Shown here in pieces: positions 53,742 through 61,526 of a DNA stretch of 64,000 nt. The DNA is from Botrimarina colliarenosi (GTDB lineage: Bacteria; Planctomycetota; Planctomycetia; Pirellulales; Lacipirellulaceae). Where the stretch lies: the NCBI RefSeq assembly GCF_007859955.1, contig NZ_SJPR01000001.1, positions 871,490-935,489 on the forward strand. The letters are read 5' to 3'. The notes beneath the pieces are model-generated. The model was not told the DNA's origin, did no database searches, and worked only from the letters and a program-made list of their open reading frames with translations. Numbering within the stretch: position 1 is the first letter of the stretch; each line of letters opens with the position of its first letter. The position numbers and the translations under genes were made by a program.

Positions 53742-55994
53742 ATGAGCACTATCAACTTATGGACCGGGATTGACCAAATCGATGCCGCCACGCCGAACGC
53801 AACCCCAGCTATCCAACCTAAGGCAGGCGTTCCGAGCGTCGGCGCCAGTGCCTCAACCGGACCCAACGCCATCAATGGGGTCGGCGTTACCTACACGACC
53901 GACTCAAAAGGGACGCACATGCTCGTTCCGCAGAAAGGTTCGCGAGGGACCGCTTTCAGCTCTAGCGGGCATCCAACTCGCGAAACGCTCGCTAATTTCT
54001 CCGCAGAGATTATCGAGCAAGCGACGCATTACACCGACACCGGGAAGACTCGGCTGATCTACAGCATCCGTGTGACCATCGGTCATCAAACTAGGCTCTG
54101 TTCCGTGTCGGCGAACGAGTTCGCCAATACCGATTGGTGGACCCAGCAGATTGGGGTTCAGGCGATCGTGGCGGTCGGTCCAACGAAGCCGGATCATCTG
54201 CGTGCTGCGATTCAGCAGGCGTCCTCGCCCCGCTTCATCGAGACTTTTGAGAAGGTGGGTTGGCAGCTGCGTGACGGTAAGTACTTCTGGCTTCACGCCG
54301 GCGGCGTGATTGGCCCACCTGGCCCGCATCCCAAGGCGACGCAGCACACTTCGACCTCGCCGCTTGACGCCACCAATTCGGCTGCCGGCGTCCCCATTGG
54401 CTCGCAGGGGACACTTGGCCCACCTTTCCGATCGCAGCTGCCCAAGGCGCTGCGAAGGTACAACCTTCCGCTACCAGATCGTCGATCGCTATTCGCGTCT
54501 GGCGAAGCCGATCTGATCTGTAAGTACGTGCTTAGTGACCCCCACCCGTCCCTCGTCGTGGCGTTCGGGGCGGTCCTACGGTCGGTGCTCGGTGTGAGCG
54601 AGCTGAGCGTGATGTTGTACGGTCCCACAGGCTGCCAGAAGACAAGCCTCGCGTTGCTAGCACAGCAGTGCTTCGGAGCGAAGTTCGGTCGCAACTCCAT
54701 TCCGGCGAGCTGGAACGCCACTAGCAATGCTATTGAAGGGATCGCCTCCATCGTCTGCGATGCCGTGCTACTCATCGATGACTTCGTTCCTACGGGCACC
54801 TCGGGCGACGCCGCCGCGAAGCAAAAGCAGGCAGAAGACTTCCTTCGCGGACGGAGTAACGTCAACGGCCGAGCTCGCTGCAGCTCGGATGGAAGTCTGC
54901 GGGAGAGCCGGCGCCCCATGGCGACGCCCCTCTGTACGGGCGAAGACCTTCCCATGGGAGAAAGTCTGCGCGCCCGACTCTTCAGCTGCGAAATGCAGCA
55001 AGGGTGCCTCGATCTTGGTCTCCTGACCCGCAATCAACATCTCGCCAACGACGGAGCGTACGCGCGTATGATGGCGGTCTTCATCGAATGGTTGGCGGAG
55101 CTTCGCTATCGAGACCCTCACAGTTGGCCCCTCAATCACGACTCGCGGATCTGGTTGAAGCGTGAAGTGGACCGACTCCACACCGGCCTTCACGGGCGTC
55201 AACGCCAGATGATGATCGACCTCCTCACTGGTTGGTTCGCCTACCTCCAGTTCTTGGTCGACGCGAACGCGGGGTATGCGGAGCTACCGGACTACCTCGG
55301 GTCGTTTTTCCAAGAGTTGTTTGGCCGTCTTAGCCAGCTGGTTGTCTACCACGACGCGACGCTCAAAGACGATGAACCGACTTACCGCGCTGCGCGCCTT
55401 CTCGATGGGGCTTTGCGTTCAGGCCGTGCTCACCTCCGATCGCCGCTACGCAATGAGCCCTTGGTGGACGAGCAGTGTCTGCCGCGACGCTGGGGATATC
55501 GACCCGAAGACTATACGGTCGAAGTCCCCGAGGATCCGGAGGACTCCGACAACGACCTGTCGGGATCGGATGGGGTCTCGGGAAAAACCCAAACTGAACA
55601 GAGGACCCGATTTGTGGCCCAAGGCAAGCACATCGGTTGGCTCAAGAACGATTCGCTCTATCTCCTGCCCGACGTCACCTTCGCCCTGCTGCAGCGACTC
55701 TCGGCCGAGTCGGGGCATCCGTTGAACCTCTCGCAGCTCGCACTCGCTAAACGTCTCGCTTCCGCTCGTCTCATCCGGCGCCGAGACGAGAAGCATATCG
55801 CAACTCGGCTCTCAGTCGGAAAGTCCGAAGATCTCGATCGAGTCGCTGTTTGGGATGTCCCTATCGCCAACTTGGACGCCGTCCTCAACAAGAGCGACCC
55901 GCTAAGCCAGACCACCTTCGACGGCTGCTTCTGCATGCTGCTGGGGGATCGAAGGCCCTGCGATCGAGACTGCCCTGAGTTCATCGACGTTTAA
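53742..55994 (+). CDS. DUF927-type replication/maintenance ATPase
   Basis: A 750-residue protein of the DUF927 kind found on plasmids and integrated elements. A helicase-like P-loop lies at about residues 294-302 (GPTGCQKTS, with Gln where the usual Gly precedes Lys-Thr) and a Walker B at about 341-348 (AVLLIDDF). The N-terminal part (SIRVTIGHQTRLCSVSANEFANTDWWTQQIGVQA) and a long helical C-terminus flank it. An acidic linker (EVPEDPEDSDNDLSGSD) joins a C-terminal winged-helix-like unit (LPDVTFALLQRLSAESGHPLNLSQLALAKRLAS). It is probably the element's replicative helicase-like protein. It starts at a plain ATG. Confidence 0.78.
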   Translation: MSTINLWTGIDQIDAATPNATPAIQPKAGVPSVGASASTGPNAINGVGVTYTTDSKGTHMLVPQKGSRGTAFSSSGHPTRETLANFSAEIIEQATHYTDTGKTRLIYSIRVTIGHQTRLCSVSANEFANTDWWTQQIGVQAIVAVGPTKPDHLRAAIQQASSPRFIETFEKVGWQLRDGKYFWLHAGGVIGPPGPHPKATQHTSTSPLDATNSAAGVPIGSQGTLGPPFRSQLPKALRRYNLPLPDRRSLFASGEADLICKYVLSDPHPSLVVAFGAVLRSVLGVSELSVMLYGPTGCQKTSLALLAQQCFGAKFGRNSIPASWNATSNAIEGIASIVCDAVLLIDDFVPTGTSGDAAAKQKQAEDFLRGRSNVNGRARCSSDGSLRESRRPMATPLCTGEDLPMGESLRARLFSCEMQQGCLDLGLLTRNQHLANDGAYARMMAVFIEWLAELRYRDPHSWPLNHDSRIWLKREVDRLHTGLHGRQRQMMIDLLTGWFAYLQFLVDANAGYAELPDYLGSFFQELFGRLSQLVVYHDATLKDDEPTYRAARLLDGALRSGRAHLRSPLRNEPLVDEQCLPRRWGYRPEDYTVEVPEDPEDSDNDLSGSDGVSGKTQTEQRTRFVAQGKHIGWLKNDSLYLLPDVTFALLQRLSAESGHPLNLSQLALAKRLASARLIRRRDEKHIATRLSVGKSEDLDRVAVWDVPIANLDAVLNKSDPLSQTTFDGCFCMLLGDRRPCDRDCPEFIDV

Positions 55995-56104
55995 AAACCG
56001 CGGGCGACGACCCAGCTCAACTCCTTCTTTTCCTACCTTGACCTAGTTGGCAATTCCTCTGCGCCGTCGACTAGGCGTCGAAACCTTAGCGATGAAACTG
56101 TTGT

Positions 56105-57163
56105 ATGCAAACGAACAACCACCGATCGATCGTGCCATTTGACCAATGGCGGACTTGGCGTGACCGGCAGACGTTGAAGCACGAACAGCAGCGATCGATC
56201 TCGCCGACCATTGTGCATGGGCTGACTTCTCACGAACGAGCTTTACTCCGACCCGGATGCACTCGTATCCAGGTCGATCTACCAGTCGTCACCGGCTTCA
56301 AGGTGCATTTTCCCGAGGGGCCAATCTGCCAAGCGGTTGAATCGCTTCCCGAATTCAACCTGCACTACGAACTGACACCGGAACGAGGGGCGGTTGGCTC
56401 GCTCGCTGCCGACGGCGACACAGCGTCGGAGATCGCTGCGGTGGCGAGACAGCTAACCGAACGGCTTCCCTTCGTTTCTCGCGCCGAAGGATTCGATTGG
56501 GATATCGAACTCAACGACGAACCAGCTCTCCGTCGCACGCTGGAGGAATGGATCCGAACGCGTGTGCGGCTGGTCGCTTCACAACGATTCAGCGATCTGC
56601 TGCTACCCCCGATCCGAGAGAAAGTTTGCCGACAACTTATCGACGCGTTCGGCACAGTTTCTGTCGTGCTGGACTCTCAGCGGCCTATGGCGACGGTGGT
56701 CGCGTTTCCTAACGGCAGGATCACGGTTACCCCTTCCCTCATCGGCTGGGATGACGTTGACGGGGCGGATCTTCTCTCAGCGGTGAACGCGACGTGCTTC
56801 GAGGACGCCCATGTTCTCGCGATGGCGCCGTGTCGAAGGGTTGGGCTCACGATCCCCTCGACGCCCGCTCCTCCCGGTTGGATCTACAGGCCATCGATGC
56901 TAATTGTCGTGGCGAACCGAAAAGATATCAACGATCCGCTTCACCTCCTCGTTGAGGAAGGGCTTGGCGACGACGTTGATCACATCACATCGGTGGTTCG
57001 CAGGTACTGGGTGCGGGGCGTCAACCGGCATGGCGGATTCGGGACCTGGGGTTTTCTGCCTCTGTTTGGCGACCTGACGTCACGTGGGAATCAGCTACGC
57101 AGGTTTCTCGAGGAGTTCAATCGTGCCGAGTCGCCGTGGGATGATGTCGCCGCTATCGAGTAG
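56105..57163 (+). CDS. Unrecognised element-encoded protein
   Basis: A 352-residue soluble protein with no signal peptide. A beta-rich opening (IQVDLPVVTGFKVHFPEGPICQAV) precedes a helical middle (EIAAVARQLTERLPFVSR, LEEWIRTRVRLVASQRFSDLLLPPIREKVCRQLIDAF). A C-terminal region follows with AMAPCRRVGLTIPSTPAPPGWIYRPSMLIVVANRKDIN and DDVDHITSVVRRYWVRGVNRHGG. I do not recognise a family. It follows the DUF927 gene by 110 bases on the same strand and is probably part of the same element module. Confidence 0.65.
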   Translation: MQTNNHRSIVPFDQWRTWRDRQTLKHEQQRSISPTIVHGLTSHERALLRPGCTRIQVDLPVVTGFKVHFPEGPICQAVESLPEFNLHYELTPERGAVGSLAADGDTASEIAAVARQLTERLPFVSRAEGFDWDIELNDEPALRRTLEEWIRTRVRLVASQRFSDLLLPPIREKVCRQLIDAFGTVSVVLDSQRPMATVVAFPNGRITVTPSLIGWDDVDGADLLSAVNATCFEDAHVLAMAPCRRVGLTIPSTPAPPGWIYRPSMLIVVANRKDINDPLHLLVEEGLGDDVDHITSVVRRYWVRGVNRHGGFGTWGFLPLFGDLTSRGNQLRRFLEEFNRAESPWDDVAAIE

Positions 57164-57360
57164 CCGACTTTCATCGAGATCCCCAGCGATCCTCTCCCGT
57201 TGCCTAGTCGCTTTAGCGGACAATATTCAAAGAGCGAAGGTGATAGGGAGCGGGTATCTAAGGGAGTTGAAGCCTACTTTACCCTCAACGCACCGAAAGG
57301 TCGATCTGGCACGGCGCCTCTCGACGATTCGGTAGCTCCCACCCGGCTGGTGAGCTGACC

Positions 57361-57480
57361 CCACCACTCTCGCTAATACCCCTACCACAATACCTACACC
57401 TCCCCCAAGAAAAAGACTACCTAGTACAGAAGAAAGAAAAACAACTAGTAGAAAAAAGAAACTCCAAAGACAACTGAATC
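57361..57480. other. G-poor, A/C-rich tract, possible origin or regulatory region
   Basis: Over 120 bases the plus strand has only 12 G residues against 37 C, with long A/C- and A/G-rich blocks (CAAGAAAAAGACTACCTAGT, GAAAAAAGAAACTCC). This asymmetry is unlike anything else in the window. It lies between the unrecognised gene at 56105 and the DUF932 gene. Confidence 0.5.
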
Positions 57481-57527
57481 AAAGACTCGAATCACTTCAG
57501 AATCAATCCAAGTTCGCTCCCAGTTGT

Positions 57528-57567
57528 GCCGTCGGCTTAACCAGCTTTTGATGGTCAAGCCGACGGC
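57528..57567. terminator. Hairpin with 11-base stem
   Basis: The stem GCCGTCGGCTT (57528-57538) with AAGCCGACGGC (57557-57567) has an inner ACCA/TGGT extension around CTTTTGA. It has no T-run, so it may be a regulatory structure rather than a terminator. Confidence 0.6.
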
Positions 57568-58178
57568 GAGTCCAGAGAGCTCCTCGCAACGCTACCAACG
57601 CTTACGCCTGCGAGGTCGCTGCCAGTCACTCCAATCGATCCCCGGCACCACGAATTGAAACCGACTTCTCTGCTTACTGACGACGCTCCAGATGCAAAGG
57701 TAGGCCGTGCGTCCTACCCGTTTTCGCTCGACCGACCGCTCGAATCCATGCTTGAACGACTCGATTCGAGTGCGCTGGAAGGTCGCTCGGTTTATCTGGG
57801 GCCAAGAGTGACGGTCGATTGCCGTTTGCCGACACCGGCTTTCTGGCGAGCGGTGTATGCAGAGCTCTGCTCTTGGCGACAGACGGCACGGAAGATCTTC
57901 AGCAGGAAGAAGGTCGAGTCGCCTGCGGAGTGGTTGGATCCAGCGAATCCAGCGAAACCGAGCAGTCACCACCGACTTCACCGTCAGGTCTGCCTCACCG
58001 GATTATTGCTGATCAATCAGCAATCGATTCCCAGCTGCTCCTGGCCCAGCCGTCAGGCGGTCGGCTACAAGCCGCGGCGTCGCGGTCGCCGAAGGCGAGG
58101 AGCCTCGGGTTAGCCACGAGTAATCGGGGCCACCTACGGGTATTAAGGGCGTTGTCTTAGTTCCAAAGGAACCCGACC
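57568..58178. other. Stretch before the DUF932 gene without a supportable gene
   Basis: Open frames exist on both strands (for example 57655-58113 plus and 57592-57981 minus), but their proteins read as unstructured Arg/Ser/Pro-rich sequence. Neither has a good start. I see no RNA gene. A ribosome site (AAAGGAA) lies at about 58165, before the DUF932 start. Confidence 0.45.
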
Positions 58179-59156
58179 ATGGCCCACGACCTCGCAACGA
58201 CCAACGGCCGACCGGCCATCGCCTTCACCGGCATCACCCCTTGGCACGGACTCGGAACGCGACTGGCCGAGCCGGCCAACGCGGCCGAAGCGATCACTGC
58301 CGCGGGACTCGACTACGCCGTCGACCTGTGCCCGCTGGTGACCGAGTGCGGCCTGCCCGTCGCAAAGCGACAAGCGGTCGTGCGTAGAGATACGGCAACG
58401 GTCCTCGGCACGGTCGGCGCCGGCTATGCTCCGATTCAGAACCGGGCCGCCTTCGCGTTCATGGACGAGCTCGCGGGCGAGGGCCAGATCCGTTACCACA
58501 CCGCAGGGGCCCTTGGCCTGGGCGAACGGGTCTGGATGCTGGCCCAACTGCCGGGCGAGCTGCGCGTCAAAGGAACCGACGACGTCACCAATAAGTTCCT
58601 GCTGCTGTCCAACTCCCACGATGGCTCTTCGAGCCTGCGTGTCTTCTTCACCCCGATCCGCGTCGTCTGTCAGAACACGCTGACGTTCGCCCATCGTCGG
58701 GGACGCGGTCAAGGCATTTCGATCGTGCATCGGGGCGACGTTCGGACCCGGATCAACGAGGCCCGCCAGCTCTTGGGCATCGCCGACCGCCGGTTTCAAC
58801 AGTACGGCGAGCAGATCAACCACCTGGCCAAGCGGTCGCTCTCGTCCAGCGAGGTCGACTTCTACTTCCGGGCACTCTACCCGGATCAGCTCGACGAGAA
58901 GCGTGGCCGATCGCGGGCGATTCGCGAGCGGCTCATCAACCTGTTCGAAGTGGGCCAAGGCCAAGACCTGCCCGGCGTTCGGCACACGGCCTGGGCAGCG
59001 GTCAACGCGGTCACCGAGTACGTCGATCATCATCGCTCGACCCGTGGCCAAGCGGCCCGCACCGTCGTCGATCGACGCCTGACCTCCGCCTGGTTCGGTT
59101 CGGGCGCCGTGCTGAAGCGACAGGCGTGGGAAGCGGCGCTAGCCCTCGCCACCTAG
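58179..59156 (+). CDS. DUF932 phage/plasmid-related protein
   Basis: A 325-residue DUF932 protein. The family start is AFTGITPWHGLGTRLAEPANAAEAITAAGLDYAVDLCPL near 14-52. VGAGYAPIQNRAAFAFMDELAGEG, LPGELRVKGTDDVTNKFLLLSNSHDGSSSLRVFFTPIRVVCQNTL near 125-168 and a helical tail with ALYPDQLDEKRGRSRAIRERLINLFEVGQG follow. DUF932 genes are typical of phages, plasmids and integrated elements. The exact role is unknown. It is more GC-rich than the rest of the element, so it may have a separate origin. An AAAGGAA ribosome site sits seven bases before the ATG. Confidence 0.87.
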   Translation: MAHDLATTNGRPAIAFTGITPWHGLGTRLAEPANAAEAITAAGLDYAVDLCPLVTECGLPVAKRQAVVRRDTATVLGTVGAGYAPIQNRAAFAFMDELAGEGQIRYHTAGALGLGERVWMLAQLPGELRVKGTDDVTNKFLLLSNSHDGSSSLRVFFTPIRVVCQNTLTFAHRRGRGQGISIVHRGDVRTRINEARQLLGIADRRFQQYGEQINHLAKRSLSSSEVDFYFRALYPDQLDEKRGRSRAIRERLINLFEVGQGQDLPGVRHTAWAAVNAVTEYVDHHRSTRGQAARTVVDRRLTSAWFGSGAVLKRQAWEAALALAT

Positions 59157-59930
59157 TCAGCGAGACGAGATCGAACGGGAGCGATGAGAAACGCAAAGAC
59201 GCTTCAGTCTAGGGGACCACTCAGTTTGGTGGACCGCTGTATTCTTAGTCAAGCCGCTTCGCCGCTTCACGACGAAGTCTCCAGTCCGTAGGCATCTCTT
59301 GCCGAGGCAACAGTCGCCGAGCGTCGTTTCGAGGAGGCTCGAACCGACTGAGAGCGATGAAAGCAGTGAGAATTCGGCTCGTAGGAAACCTGCTGAAACG
59401 TCTAAGTTCTACGCAGGTTTGCCTGGCTGTGAGATCGGCGTCCATTTGCCCATCAGCGAAGCCATCTTCAGGACGGTCGTCCCGCGGTCGAATCGACCGC
59501 ACTCCCTCAGAGGTCGTCGCCACCGTCTGCAGTTCGACGGAAGCCGTAAGCTCAGCAGCTGGTCCAGCCGCTGCGCCGTAGAGATACTCCGAACTGACGG
59601 CGGTGGCGAGACCGCTGCGGCAACGAACTTCGACTTCTACCCTCAGGTCTGAATACCATCACTAGTCAAAGAAGGGCGCTTTTGCCTTCAGGGATATCAC
59701 TTGAGAGCCGCATTTTCTGGCTTGGCATATGCGGCTTTTCTGAGATTACGGTAACTCCTCAAGCTAAATCCACCGAGCCGATTGCGAGCCCCAGCTGATT
59801 TCCTGTCATCGCACTGCAAAGGTGGGCGCCGGGTCTTGGGGACTCTGGTATATTAGTAGTTTTCAGATAAAGGCGGCGTGTCCGTTGCCCGCACTACGCA
59901 AGCTGAGACCGAACCTAGAAGAACCACCTC
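59157..59930. other. Stretch between DUF932 and the first sulfatase gene
   Basis: No convincing gene. A minus-strand frame (59245-59523, 92 residues) is the best candidate but lacks family features. A terminator lies at 59706-59740. An AT-rich segment (GGTATATTAGTAG, about 59847-59859) before the sulfatase could include a promoter. Confidence 0.45.
59706..59740. terminator. Rho-independent terminator between DUF932 and the sulfatases
   Basis: The stem AGCCGCAT (59706-59713) with ATGCGGCT (59729-59736) has a 15-base loop and is followed by TTTC. It separates the element's DUF932 gene from the sulfatase pair. Confidence 0.65.
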
Positions 59931-61508
59931 ATGGCCCGAACCGCAACGCTTAGTCTGCTCCTGTTTTTGGTTTTCGCCACGCCCGCCTATCCCCAGGCTT
60001 CGAAGCTCAACCGGGCGGTGCGAACCGCTGAGAACCTTGAGCCATCGATTCCTCTATTGGAGCAAGCACGCGAGACCGAAAGGAAACTCGCTGAGCTTCG
60101 GCGAACGACCGGCAAACGGCCGAACATCGTGTGGATTATTGTTGACGACATGGGGTACGGAGACCCAGGCTGCTATGGAGGAGGCAAAGCGGTTGGGGCC
60201 GACACGCCGGTCATGGATCGCCTCGCTCGCGAAGGCTTGCGTCTGACCTCCTGCTACTCGCAGCACACTTGCACTCCAACTCGCTCCGCCATCCTTACCG
60301 GAAGGCTACCAGTTCGGACCGGGCTTATCCGTCCGATTCTCGCCGGTGATACGCTGACCGTGAATCCGTGGGATGGCGAGACGAGCGTCGCCAAAATTCT
60401 TGGTGACGCGGGTTACTACAGCCTGCTTACCGGCAAATGGCATATTGGCGAGGGGGAAGGGATGCGGCCGCACGAGGTCGGCTTCGACGAGTATTACGGC
60501 TATCTGCCGGCACAGAAGGAGATAACACAAGCTTTAGACACTCGTCGCTATCCGGACCTCACTCTCGATGCGGACAAACTTGAGCGCTACGAGTCCATCG
60601 GAGCGGAGCACGCCCTCATTCACGGCTTCAGCATGGGCGATACAAAGACGGTTTCGACCGTTAAGTCCCTCGAAGAGATGGGTGCCGCGGACGAGCAACT
60701 CATCGATTTCTCGGTCAAGAGAATCACAGAGCTAGCAAAAGGAGAAAAACCATTCTTCCTTGAGCACTGCTTCATGAAAGTGCACACGGACAACTTCGCC
60801 AATCCTAAGTACAAAGGTCTCAGTGCAAGTAAGTACGCTTACAAGGACAGTCTGTGTGAAGTCGACCTACTGATTGGCCGACTCGTGAAAGCTTTGGACG
60901 ACGCCGGGGTGCTTGAGAATACCTTTGTGTTTGTCACATCCGACAACGGCCCGCAGATGGATGCCTGGCCAGATGCCGGTCATACCCCGTTTCGTGGAGC
61001 GAAAGGGACTACGTGGGAAGGTGGAGTCCGCGTCCCAGGTATCGCCTACTGGAAGGGCATGATATTGCCGGGTCGGGTAAGCGATGGCGTCTTTGACCTG
61101 ATGGACCTGTTCAACACGGCGGTCCACCTCGCTGGGGCAGACGCTGAGTTGCCGCGTGAAGTGTATATCGACGGCATCGACCAAACGGCTTTCCTGTTGC
61201 ACGACGAAGGAGAGTCGAACCGCGAATGTGTCTTCTTCTGGTGGAAGAGCGAGCTGACAGCCTTGCGGATGCGTGAATACAAGTGGCACCAAAAGGTATT
61301 GCTGCCACAGTCGACTTTTATGCATATCGACATGGCGGTGCTTCAGGACGTTGGCACCGCTCCGTGGCTCTTCAACTTGTACATCGACCCGAAGGAAGAG
61401 TTGCCCGTTGGACATCGTCGCAACGCGTGGCTGGCGTCACTCGGGGCAGAGGCGAAAGCCCACCTCATGACCTTCAAGAAGTATCCGCCGAAAAAAGTTG
61501 GACTCTAA
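59931..61508 (+). CDS. Secreted sulfatase (arylsulfatase type)
   Basis: A 525-residue sulfatase with a signal peptide (TATLSLLLFLVFATPAYPQ). The catalytic Cys114 lies in C-T-P-T-R-SAILTGR, the site changed to formylglycine by the maturation enzyme. Metal-binding Asp residues 72-73 are in WIIVDDMGYGDPG. TGKWHIGEGEGM near 168-179, HTDNFANP, and TSDNGPQMDAWPDAGHTPFRGAKGTTWEGGVRVP are further family blocks. It is exported to act on sulfated polysaccharides. It pairs with a second sulfatase 18 bases downstream, in one transcription unit. No formylglycine-generating enzyme is visible here. Confidence 0.9.
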   Translation: MARTATLSLLLFLVFATPAYPQASKLNRAVRTAENLEPSIPLLEQARETERKLAELRRTTGKRPNIVWIIVDDMGYGDPGCYGGGKAVGADTPVMDRLAREGLRLTSCYSQHTCTPTRSAILTGRLPVRTGLIRPILAGDTLTVNPWDGETSVAKILGDAGYYSLLTGKWHIGEGEGMRPHEVGFDEYYGYLPAQKEITQALDTRRYPDLTLDADKLERYESIGAEHALIHGFSMGDTKTVSTVKSLEEMGAADEQLIDFSVKRITELAKGEKPFFLEHCFMKVHTDNFANPKYKGLSASKYAYKDSLCEVDLLIGRLVKALDDAGVLENTFVFVTSDNGPQMDAWPDAGHTPFRGAKGTTWEGGVRVPGIAYWKGMILPGRVSDGVFDLMDLFNTAVHLAGADAELPREVYIDGIDQTAFLLHDEGESNRECVFFWWKSELTALRMREYKWHQKVLLPQSTFMHIDMAVLQDVGTAPWLFNLYIDPKEELPVGHRRNAWLASLGAEAKAHLMTFKKYPPKKVGL

Positions 61509-61526
61509 CGAAGAATAGACCTCGCA

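Noticed and set aside
57655..58113. Plus-strand open frame of 152 residues
   Set aside because: The second half is Arg/Ser-rich with no family character and the frame competes with equally good ones on the other strand.
59245..59523. Minus-strand frame of 92 residues
   Set aside because: No domain, start signal or family pattern. Kept only as a remark in the gap description.
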